Source of the DNA: an uncultured Mycoplasmatota bacterium | Lineage (GTDB): Bacteria > Bacillota_I > Bacilli_A > RF39 > UBA660 | DNA length: 32,547 bases | Reading direction: 5' to 3' | NCBI GenBank assembly: GCA_947056845.1 | Contig: CAMSCJ010000019.1 | Location: 1-32,547 of the forward strand | Shown here: piece after piece, positions 16,427 to 22,539 of the stretch | Numbering within the stretch: position 1 is the first letter of the stretch | Layout of the letters: the number at the start of each line of letters is the position of its first letter | Translations under genes and position numbers: made by a program | The notes under the pieces: generated by a model | The model's input: only the letters and a program-made list of their open reading frames with translations | The model's database searches: none | What the model was told of the DNA's origin: nothing

Positions 16427-16852
16427 ATGAAAAAAAGTATTATTCTATTGTTTTTAACATTAACAACATTGTTAATGAGTGGGTGTTCAGTTCCATTTTC
16501 ATCTAAAGAGGAAAAATTAACTTGTAAAATGAATTTTATATTTGATATGCAAGCAGATGCTACTTTTAAAGATGATAAATTAACAAAGGTGGTTTTAGTG
16601 CAAACACTTGATACTAGTGATATGACAAAAGAAGAAATTGATTTAATGAAGGAATCAATGTCAGAAGGTACAAAGGAAACAGCGGGTGTTTCAATTAAAA
16701 TGGAAGAAAAAAATGGCTCTATCATTAATACAATAACTTATGAAGTTGCTAAAATGACAGATGAGGATCTTGAAGAAAGAAATATGTCAAGAAATATGAC
16801 AAAAGAAGATTATAAAAATATCATGAAAGAATCAGGAATGGTTTGTGATTAA
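16427..16852 (+). CDS. Small lipoprotein, possibly DUF1307-like
   Basis: The 141-aa product starts at the ATG at 16427, eight bases after AAGGAGAAAA. Upstream in-frame starts are excluded by that site and by the signal peptide. The signal peptide ends in lipobox LMSGC (Cys20). The mature domain has alternating charged strands and the phrase DMTKEEIDLMKESM, which resembles the YehR/DUF1307 lipoproteins of Firmicutes, but the match is by eye and weak. It lies 50 nt after the interrupted exported-protein gene and 8 nt before another lipoprotein gene, so the three are likely one transcript. Its role at the membrane is unknown. Confidence 0.75.
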   Translation: MKKSIILLFLTLTTLLMSGCSVPFSSKEEKLTCKMNFIFDMQADATFKDDKLTKVVLVQTLDTSDMTKEEIDLMKESMSEGTKETAGVSIKMEEKNGSIINTITYEVAKMTDEDLEERNMSRNMTKEDYKNIMKESGMVCD

Positions 16853-16860
16853 TAATTTAA

Positions 16861-17424
16861 ATGAAACAAGTTTTATTATGTTTATTTAGTTGTTTATTGT
16901 TGTGTGGTTGTCAATTTAATAATAATAGCGATAAAGTTAATGCAAACAATGAACAAGAAATTATAGATTATAAAAATTTAAAAACAATTAAAATGGGTGG
17001 TATCTCAGTATCAACATTATTTGATATAGTTGGTAAAAATAATATTAGTGAATTTATTCAATCAAAGCGTAAAAATAAAATAATAATGGTGTATGAAAAT
17101 AATGGTATAAATCATCAAGATTATATTAAGTATATCACTTATTTATATGATGAATGCTTTGGACATACTAGTCTTTTTGGCTCAATGAATCTTATTAGCG
17201 AAATAGGTAATTATCAAGAATTTTATAAAAAAACTACTAAATCTGGAGAGGTTTTACTAATAACAATAAGTGAGTCATTAAGAAATTCTAAGTCAGTTTA
17301 TACAATTTCTTATGAATTGATCGATTTTGATGATGAGATATATTATACTATGTTTATTGATAGCAATGATGGTAAATGGAATGCCAAGTGTGCTGGGCCA
17401 GAGGATTTTAATTTTTTTGATTAA
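16861..17424 (+). CDS. Unknown lipoprotein, start without a Shine-Dalgarno site
   Basis: The 187-aa product has a short signal peptide with lipobox LLCGC (Cys17), followed by an Asn-rich linker and a mixed alpha/beta domain with no motif I recognise. The start ATG at 16861 lies 8 nt after the stop of the previous gene. The bases between (TTAATTT type) carry no ribosome-binding site, unlike nearly every other gene here, so translation may depend on coupling to the upstream gene. A terminator follows at 17512. The 230 bases from 17425 to 17655 hold that terminator, the rpiB promoter and otherwise no gene. This closes the group of exported proteins begun at 14305. Confidence 0.72.
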   Translation: MKQVLLCLFSCLLLCGCQFNNNSDKVNANNEQEIIDYKNLKTIKMGGISVSTLFDIVGKNNISEFIQSKRKNKIIMVYENNGINHQDYIKYITYLYDECFGHTSLFGSMNLISEIGNYQEFYKKTTKSGEVLLITISESLRNSKSVYTISYELIDFDDEIYYTMFIDSNDGKWNAKCAGPEDFNFFD

Positions 17425-17511
17425 ATTATAATGGGATTAAATAATAAAGATATATTAGACTAATTTTAGAAGTAATTTAGTACTTTTAATTTTATTATAA
17501 TAGTAATTAAT

Positions 17512-17542
17512 AAAAATCATCTTATTATAGGGTGGTTTTTTT
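17512..17542 (+). terminator. Terminator of the lipoprotein cluster
   Basis: AAAAATCATC (17512-17521) pairs with GGTGGTTTTT (17531-17540), a 10-bp stem with two G-U pairs around TTATTATAG, continuing as a T tract. Confidence 0.7.
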
Positions 17543-17610
17543 CTTTTTAAAAAGTATTTACAAATTTTTACGTTATTGTCTTGCTTTATACTTTAACTAT
17601 TTAATATTTA

Positions 17611-17639
17611 TTGATAAACAAATTTTTTTAAGATAGAAT
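17611..17639 (+). promoter_or_regulatory. rpiB promoter with very short leader
   Basis: TTGATA (17611-17616), a 17-nt spacer and TAGAAT (17634-17639). The expected start, near 17646, is the first base of the AGGTGAT ribosome-binding site, so the leader would be only about 10 nt. Confidence 0.6.
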
Positions 17640-17655
17640 AATAATAGGTGATAAT

Positions 17656-18117
17656 ATGAGAATAGGATTTGCGTGTGATCATAGTGGTTTAAAAAAAAAT
17701 AATCATGGATTTATAGTTAAAGATGAAATTATTAAATACTTAAAGAAAAATAATTATGATGTTGTTGATATGGGACCCAAAAAATTGATACCGACAGATG
17801 ATTATCCTGATTATGTAATTCAATTGGGAGAAGCAATAAGGGATAAAAAAATCGATTTTGGTATTGTAATGTGTGGTACAGGAATAGGTGCTAGTATCGC
17901 TTGTAATAAAGTTAAAGGTGTAAGATGCGCTAAAGTAAATACAATGTATGAAGCTAAAATGACACGACTTGATAATGATGCGAATGTTTTATCAGTAGGA
18001 ATGAATATAAGTTTAGATAAATTGCACAAAATAATCGATACTTTTTTAACTACTAAAAAATCTGATCATGAAAGACATCGTCGTCGTATCGATAAGATAA
18101 CAGCTTATGAATGTTAG
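17656..18117 (+). CDS. rpiB: Ribose 5-phosphate isomerase B
   Basis: RpiB interconverts ribulose 5-phosphate and ribose 5-phosphate in the non-oxidative pentose phosphate pathway. The 153-aa protein has the family length and motifs: CDHSG at 7-11, and the catalytic Cys73 in VMCGTGIGASIACNK, where the GTGIG loop binds the phosphate. The C-terminal RHRRRIDKI is also typical. The start is set by AGGTGAT just upstream. Its last 11 bases overlap the start of the DUF1146 gene, so the two are translationally coupled. B. subtilis YwlF/RpiB lies in the same neighbourhood as spoIIR and mntP. LacA/LacB-type isomerases share the fold, but no galactose genes are near. Confidence 0.95.
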   Translation: MRIGFACDHSGLKKNNHGFIVKDEIIKYLKKNNYDVVDMGPKKLIPTDDYPDYVIQLGEAIRDKKIDFGIVMCGTGIGASIACNKVKGVRCAKVNTMYEAKMTRLDNDANVLSVGMNISLDKLHKIIDTFLTTKKSDHERHRRRIDKITAYEC

Positions 18118-18301
18118 AACAGTTTTATATTGTGTAATTGTCCCTATCACGATTTGGGCGATGGAAAGTTTAAATATAAATCATTTATTTAAGAAGAATC
18201 GTTATTATCAATCCAGATTAGTCTATTTACTTTTATCTTTAGCAATATCATATTTAGTTGTAAATTTTTTTATGGATTTTTTTCTTAGTACTAGGATTTA
18301 G
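18107..18301 (+). CDS. DUF1146 (YwzB-like) small membrane protein
   Basis: A 64-aa protein with two hydrophobic segments. The central and C-terminal pattern, FKKNRYYQSRLVYLLLSLAI followed by VNFFMDF, matches DUF1146/YwzB, a small membrane family conserved in Bacilli and found in B. subtilis close to murAA and the atp operon. The start ATG at 18107 lies inside the end of rpiB (11-nt overlap), and the downstream stop overlaps the next ribosome-binding site. The cellular role of the family is not established. Its place between rpiB and spoIID preserves the ancestral order minus the atp genes. The family call rests on pattern memory rather than a search. Confidence 0.8.
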   Translation: MNVRTVLYCVIVPITIWAMESLNINHLFKKNRYYQSRLVYLLLSLAISYLVVNFFMDFFLSTRI

Positions 18302-18318
18302 GAGAAGTATTTTTATTT

Positions 18319-19443
18319 ATGAATTTGTATATTGAGAAAATAAAGTATTTAATAGCTGAAATATATGTAAATAAAAATAATAATTTAAAATTACAAAAAG
18401 AATTAATAAAAGAATTATCAATGTATATAGGAAAAAATTATTATAATTTAAATATACCTGTTTTATTTGATTCTAATCCAACTGATAATAAGAATATTTT
18501 AGGTAGTTACTTAGAAAATCGGGAAATTATCTATTTTTTAGATAATTTTCAATCATATTTTTGCGATATAAAATTTTTATTCAAAGTTATTTTTGTTATA
18601 AGTCATGAATTAGGACACGCTTATAATGATAAAAAAAGAAATGATGTATTAAATTTTTTAGATAAATATGAGGATTTAAATAATTTAATATTAGCACAAA
18701 ATATAGATGACAATTATGAAGAACCTGATTATACTTTTTATATAAATTTTAAAGAATTTTATTTAGACCTTTGTTCTGATGATAAACGTAGTTATTATAA
18801 AAATAATGTAGATTGTTGTAATGAAGAGAATCTTGCATCACTTAATGGCATACAAATTACTGAAGATATGCTTATGTTAATTTGTTCTGATGTTTATGAA
18901 AAAATTAAAGATGAGGTTAAATTAGAATTTTATAGTTATAAAAATCAATTAGAAAATCATAAAAGATATGATTTATCGCGTAATAGTCAAAATAATGTTG
19001 ACGTGATGTTTGATAATTCAACAGCTCTAAAGAAGTCTATAGCCAATAATAATAAATTAATTAAAAGAGAATATAGTAATAATTGCAAAAGAAAGAAAAC
19101 TAGTCAATTATTATTAGAAGTGTATAAAATTATTTTATTATTAAGAATTAAAGGATTTAGTTTTAAAAAGATTGATATATTAGAAAAAAGAAAACAATTT
19201 TATCTTGAATTAATATTAAAAAGGGATATGACTTTTGATGAAAGATTAAAAGATTTAGAAGATTTGATAAATTATCATAATGTATTTTATAATATTGAAT
19301 GGTTAAAAAATTTGGTTGTGTCTTGGATTTATGAAGATAAAATAAATATTGAAAGTGGTTATAGCGAGGATGAAGTCAAAATATTAAAAGAAATGCTAGA
19401 TAATTATATAAATAAGGATGAAAATAAAAATAGGAAAAAATAA
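18319..19443 (+). CDS. Unknown HExxH zincin-type protein
   Basis: The 374-aa product has a zincin motif, VISHELGHAYND, with His96, Glu97 and His100 as predicted zinc ligands and catalytic base. It follows a hydrophobic helix-like stretch (CDIKFLFKVIFV). No signal peptide or membrane anchor is seen, so the enzyme would be cytoplasmic. A third metal ligand cannot be chosen by eye; acidic residues occur around 150-180. The remainder is helical and Lys/Asn-rich. AGGAGAAG lies about 12 bases before the ATG. It follows DUF1146 by 17 nt in a probable rpiB transcript and precedes spoIID, separated by a terminator. I do not recognise a named family. A sporulation role is possible from position only. 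Confidence 0.75.
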   Translation: MNLYIEKIKYLIAEIYVNKNNNLKLQKELIKELSMYIGKNYYNLNIPVLFDSNPTDNKNILGSYLENREIIYFLDNFQSYFCDIKFLFKVIFVISHELGHAYNDKKRNDVLNFLDKYEDLNNLILAQNIDDNYEEPDYTFYINFKEFYLDLCSDDKRSYYKNNVDCCNEENLASLNGIQITEDMLMLICSDVYEKIKDEVKLEFYSYKNQLENHKRYDLSRNSQNNVDVMFDNSTALKKSIANNNKLIKREYSNNCKRKKTSQLLLEVYKIILLLRIKGFSFKKIDILEKRKQFYLELILKRDMTFDERLKDLEDLINYHNVFYNIEWLKNLVVSWIYEDKINIESGYSEDEVKILKEMLDNYINKDENKNRKK

Positions 19444-19457
19444 TTTTCTATTTTTTT
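19426..19457 (+). terminator. Terminator overlapping the zincin stop codon
   Basis: AAAAATAG-G-AAAA pairs with TTTTCTATTTTT (one bulged G), followed by Ts. It is wholly A/U apart from two G-C positions, so probably modest. Confidence 0.5.
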
Positions 19458-19540
19458 GTATATTTTAATTTTTTTGTCACATAATAAAATGAATAATCTT
19501 ACTTATACATCATAGATATAATTAGAACGATGGTGATGAT

Positions 19541-20461
19541 ATGAAAAAATTAATTTTCGCAACTGTTTTAATAGTTTTAATTCCTTATATCTTTATAAGC
19601 ATTTTTATTCGTGAACCAGAGGAGATTAAATTTAAGTATATGAGTAATATGACAATTAGAATTAAAAGATCAGCTACAGGTGTTATTGATGTTGTTCCAA
19701 TTGAAGAATATATTGTTGGTGTTGTTTCAGGCGAAGTTCCTATTAGTTTTGAGATGGATGCGCTAAAAGCTCAGGCTGTAGCTGCTCGCAGCTATGTTTT
19801 AAAACAATTAGAGTATAATCGTAATAATGATTATGATGTAGTTGATACAGTTATGAATCAAGTTTATTTAGATAGTGAGCAACTTAAAAATCGCTGGGGT
19901 AATGATTATGTTACTAATTTAAATAAAGCTAAAATGGCTGTTTTAGAAACTAAGGGTGAATATCTAGACTGTAATGGAAGTGTTGTGGAAGCCTTATTCT
20001 TTTCAACAAGTACTGGGTATACAGAAAATAGTGGTGAAGTTTTTCCAACCCAACAGCCTTATTTAAAAAGCGTGGCTTCAGCATGGGATGCTGATGTATC
20101 ACCGGTTTATAATGATTATTTTTATTTTAAATTGTGGGATTTTTATAATAAATTAGGATTACCATATTCAGATAATTTGTATGTTGAACCAGTAAATACA
20201 ACCAGCACAGGGCGTATAAAACAAGTAAAAATTAATGGGAAAATATTTAGCGGGGATGATGTTCAGTATTTGCTTGGTTTAAGGTCAACTTTTTTTTCGA
20301 TAATTCAAAATGGAGAAGATATTACAATTAATACCAAAGGATACGGTCATGGCGTCGGGATGAGCCAATATGGTGCCCAAGGTATGGCTTTGAATGGCTA
20401 TAAATATGATGAGATTTTAAAATATTATTATCAAGGGGTAGAAATTAAAAAAATTTATTAA
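19541..20461 (+). CDS. spoIID: Stage II sporulation protein D, peptidoglycan lytic enzyme
   Basis: SpoIID is the membrane-anchored lytic transglycosylase that, with SpoIIP and SpoIIM, thins septal peptidoglycan during engulfment. The 306-aa product has an N-terminal anchor (residues 4-23). The catalytic region VVSGEVPISFEMDALKAQ contains Glu65, the equivalent of the essential Glu88 of B. subtilis SpoIID, followed by AVAARSYVL. It also has FFSTSTGYTENS and the C-terminal signature GHGVGMSQYGAQGMA. Length is normal. Start ATG follows GGTGATGAT. spoIIQ-like, spoIIID and mbl follow, as in B. subtilis. Expression is expected from sigma-E in the mother cell; a CATAGATAT element upstream is only suggestive. 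Confidence 0.95.
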   Translation: MKKLIFATVLIVLIPYIFISIFIREPEEIKFKYMSNMTIRIKRSATGVIDVVPIEEYIVGVVSGEVPISFEMDALKAQAVAARSYVLKQLEYNRNNDYDVVDTVMNQVYLDSEQLKNRWGNDYVTNLNKAKMAVLETKGEYLDCNGSVVEALFFSTSTGYTENSGEVFPTQQPYLKSVASAWDADVSPVYNDYFYFKLWDFYNKLGLPYSDNLYVEPVNTTSTGRIKQVKINGKIFSGDDVQYLLGLRSTFFSIIQNGEDITINTKGYGHGVGMSQYGAQGMALNGYKYDEILKYYYQGVEIKKIY

Positions 20462-20467
20462 TTTTTT
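20448..20467 (+). terminator. Weak A/T-only hairpin after spoIID
   Basis: AAAAAATT pairs with AATTTTTT around TATT, across the end of spoIID. It contains no G-C pair, so termination would be inefficient. Confidence 0.35.
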
Positions 20468-20513
20468 GTATAATTTTTGTCATATTGTTAAAACTTAAAA
20501 TAGAGGTGGAAAT

Positions 20514-21149
20514 ATGACAAAAAGAAGATTAAAAAAACCTGTGGCTTATGCTTTATATGGATTAGTTTTTGTTTCAGTATTCGGAGCAATTTTTTCAATT
20601 GAATCAGCGACGAGTCCTAAATTACAAGAGCCTGATATGGAGTATGTATCAAAAACAATAATAGAGAATAATGAGCCTGTTATTGCGATAAATAATATAA
20701 TTAAAAGACCTTATAATAATGAAACGGTAAAAATAATTAAAGATTATTATGATTATAAGGATGAGTCAGTAGAACAAGAAAATTCGATTATTTATTATGA
20801 AGATACTTATTTACAAAGTAGTGGGGTTTCCTATGGTGGGGATGTTTCGTTTGAGGTTCTTAGTATATTAGATGGAACGGTTAGTTCAGTATCTGAGAAT
20901 GAGTTGTTAGGTAATATTGTGGAAATTGATCATGGAAATGGAATAATTGGTTATTACCAGAGTTTAAGTGAGGTTGAAGTTAAAAAGGGTGATACAGTTG
21001 TTCAAGGTCAAAAATTAGGAAAAAGCGGTTTTTCTAATATTGCTAAAAATCTAAATGATCATTTAAATTTCGAGTTATCGATTAAGGGTAATTTAGTTAA
21101 TCCTGAAAATTATTATGATCGAAATATAAGTGATTTAGAGGAGCAATAG
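20514..21149 (+). CDS. spoIIQ: SpoIIQ-like engulfment protein with degenerate LytM/M23 domain
   Basis: SpoIIQ is a forespore membrane protein whose LytM-like domain binds mother-cell SpoIIIAH across the intermembrane space, anchoring engulfment and the feeding-tube complex. The 211-aa product has one membrane anchor (about residues 10-29), a linker and a LytM fold (residues 105-200) with GNIVEIDHGNGIIGYYQSLS and KKGDTVVQGQKLGKSG. Active M23 enzymes coordinate zinc through HxxxD and the second His of HxH. Here these appear as Ser102, Ser106 and Asn185 (DHLNFEL), so all ligands seem lost. The B. subtilis protein also lacks the first His. Position between spoIID and spoIIID supports the call. 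A different M23-family morphogenesis protein is the alternative. Confidence 0.85.
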   Translation: MTKRRLKKPVAYALYGLVFVSVFGAIFSIESATSPKLQEPDMEYVSKTIIENNEPVIAINNIIKRPYNNETVKIIKDYYDYKDESVEQENSIIYYEDTYLQSSGVSYGGDVSFEVLSILDGTVSSVSENELLGNIVEIDHGNGIIGYYQSLSEVEVKKGDTVVQGQKLGKSGFSNIAKNLNDHLNFELSIKGNLVNPENYYDRNISDLEEQ

Positions 21150-21159
21150 CTCTTTTTTT
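21137..21159 (+). terminator. Terminator over the spoIIQ stop codon
   Basis: AGAGGAGC pairs with GCTCTTTT around AATA (8 bp, two G-U pairs), and a T tract continues to 21159. The TAG stop lies partly in the loop. Confidence 0.65.
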
Positions 21160-21183
21160 AGGTATAAAATATACCCTTTTCTA

Positions 21184-21189
21184 TATAAT
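21184..21189 (+). promoter_or_regulatory. Candidate -10 of spoIIID
   Basis: TATAAT sits 12 nt before the last G of the AAAGGGG ribosome-binding site, with no sigma-A -35 at 17 nt. The B. subtilis gene uses sigma-E, and CTATATAAT could be a variant of the sigma-E -10. The start would fall at about 21196, at the edge of the ribosome-binding site. Confidence 0.35.
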
Positions 21190-21208
21190 TTAGTAAAGGG
21201 GTGTAGAG

Positions 21209-21466
21209 ATGAGTTCTGCTATTTCAGAAAGAGTTAAAAATGAGGCTCTTTATATTATTGATACTGAAAAAACAATAAGAGAGATTGCAGCAATATTTAA
21301 AGTTTCTAAAAGTACAGTTCATAAAGATTTACACGAAAGACTTTTATTGATAGATGAAAATTTGTTTACACGTGTTGAAAAGATATTAAAGTATCATATT
21401 GATGTTCGTCATATACGAGGTGGTGAGTCAACACGAAATAAATATTTAGAGCAAAAATATAGTTAG
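21209..21466 (+). CDS. spoIIID: Sporulation transcription factor SpoIIID
   Basis: SpoIIID is a small DNA-binding regulator that switches mother-cell genes after sigma-E activation. The 85-aa protein aligns along its length with B. subtilis SpoIIID. It has a helix-turn-helix at residues 22-41 (TIREIAAIFKVSKSTVHKDL), then ERLLLID and the C-terminal basic helix RHIRGGESTRNKY needed for DNA contact. The ATG at 21209 follows AAAGGGGTG. It lies 12 nt before mbl, so both are probably one transcript, as in B. subtilis. A hairpin upstream could cover its ribosome-binding site in longer transcripts. Confidence 0.96.
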   Translation: MSSAISERVKNEALYIIDTEKTIREIAAIFKVSKSTVHKDLHERLLLIDENLFTRVEKILKYHIDVRHIRGGESTRNKYLEQKYS

Positions 21467-21478
21467 AAAGGAAATTTT

Positions 21479-22468
21479 ATGTTTGCAAAGGATATAGGAA
21501 TAGATTTAGGAACAGCTAATGTACTAATTTATGTTAAGGGTCAGGGAATAGTTTTAAATGAACCAAGTGTTGTAGCAATTGATTCGGAAACAAGAAAGCC
21601 ATTAGCGGTTGGACGTGAAGCTCATGAGATGTTAGGAAGAACACCCGGGCGAGTTAATGCGATAAGGCCACTAAAGGATGGGGTAATTGCTGATTTTGAA
21701 ATTACGGAGATAATGCTTAATCATTTTATAAAGAAAATTAATGGTAAAGGTTTTTGGTCAAAACCGCGAATTTTGATATGTTGTCCCTCTAATATTACAC
21801 AAGTTGAAAAAAATGCGATTAAAGAGGCCGCTGAGCGAACTGGAGCGAAAAGGGTTTTGTTAGATGACGAGCCCAAAGTGGCAGCTGTTGGTGCAGGATT
21901 GGATATTTCTAAGCCAAGTGGTAATATGGTTATTGATATTGGTGGAGGAACAACAGATGTTGCAATACTATCACTTGGGGGAATTGTTACAAGCGAATCA
22001 ATCAAAGTGGCAGGGGATACATTTGATTCAGATATCATGAAATATATTAAAGATAAATATAAATTATTAGTTGGGGAAAAAACGGCTCAAGAGATTAAAT
22101 TGACAATTGGAAATGTATTTCCTGAGGCTAAAGGGGATAAAATGGATGTAAGAGGGAGAGATTTAGTTAGTGGCTTACCCAAAACAATTACAATATCCTC
22201 TAAAGAAATTGAGGAAGCATTAAAAGAGAGTATTGAAGTAATTATTCATGCCGCTAAAACAGTTTTAGAAAAAACACCACCAGAGTTATCAGCTGATATC
22301 ATTGATAAAGGTATCGTTTTAACAGGTGGAGGTGCTCTTCTTCAAGGGTTTGATAAATTATTGTCACAGGAACTCAAAGTGCCAGTATATGTTGCTGAGA
22401 GCCCACTTACTTGTGTGGCTGAGGGAACTGGAATAATGTTAGACAATTTAAACTTAGTAACTGATTAG
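21479..22468 (+). CDS. mbl: MreB-like actin homologue Mbl
   Basis: Mbl is a bacterial actin that forms membrane-bound filaments and guides the elongation machinery of the lateral wall. The 329-aa protein has the actin-fold nucleotide motifs: IGIDLGTAN near residues 7-14, DIGGGTTDVA near 157 and TGGGALLQG near 281. The phrase DDEPKVAAVGAGLDI is closer to Mbl than to MreB (which usually has EEPMAAAIGAG). Position directly after spoIIID is the standard Mbl location in Bacilli. AAAGGAAATTTT precedes the ATG. A strong terminator follows. A rod or curved cell that elongates its wall is implied. Confidence 0.94.
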   Translation: MFAKDIGIDLGTANVLIYVKGQGIVLNEPSVVAIDSETRKPLAVGREAHEMLGRTPGRVNAIRPLKDGVIADFEITEIMLNHFIKKINGKGFWSKPRILICCPSNITQVEKNAIKEAAERTGAKRVLLDDEPKVAAVGAGLDISKPSGNMVIDIGGGTTDVAILSLGGIVTSESIKVAGDTFDSDIMKYIKDKYKLLVGEKTAQEIKLTIGNVFPEAKGDKMDVRGRDLVSGLPKTITISSKEIEEALKESIEVIIHAAKTVLEKTPPELSADIIDKGIVLTGGGALLQGFDKLLSQELKVPVYVAESPLTCVAEGTGIMLDNLNLVTD

Positions 22469-22478
22469 AAAAATTATT

Positions 22479-22509
22479 AAAAATCAATAAATCCTTGATT
22501 TTTTTTTTT
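22479..22509 (+). terminator. mbl terminator
   Basis: AAAAATCAA (22479-22487) pairs with TTGATTTTT (22495-22503), followed by more Ts to 22509. The 3' arm also supplies the TTGATT of the next promoter. Confidence 0.75.
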
Positions 22510-22523
22510 GTACTGTCTATAAT
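22495..22523 (+). promoter_or_regulatory. Promoter embedded in the mbl terminator
   Basis: TTGATT (22495-22500), exactly 17 nt, then a perfect TATAAT (22518-22523). The -35 is the terminator's 3' arm and its T tract is the spacer. The start near 22530 abuts the AGGTGG ribosome-binding site at 22529-22534. Confidence 0.6.
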
Positions 22524-22539
22524 GAGGTTAGGTGGTTTT

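Noticed and set aside
17490..17545. Small RNA between TATAAT at 17496 and the terminator at 17512-17542
   Set aside because: The product would be about 35 nt with no -35 element for the promoter. The TATAAT is likely chance in AT-rich sequence.
19460..19540. Sigma-E promoter for spoIID (ATA ... CATAGATAT)
   Set aside because: A 15-nt gap and a loose -35 in very AT-rich sequence make this no better than chance by eye.
20465..20505. Promoter for spoIIQ (GTATA for sigma-F, or TATAAT at 20469 for sigma-A)
   Set aside because: Neither has a convincing partner element at the right distance.
22495..22539. Upstream TTG/ATG starts of the TagO-like gene
   Set aside because: They lie in the mbl terminator and the promoter and have no ribosome-binding site. 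The same reasoning excluded GTG/TTG extensions at spoIIR, murA, DUF421, 24496, 13924 and 16394.
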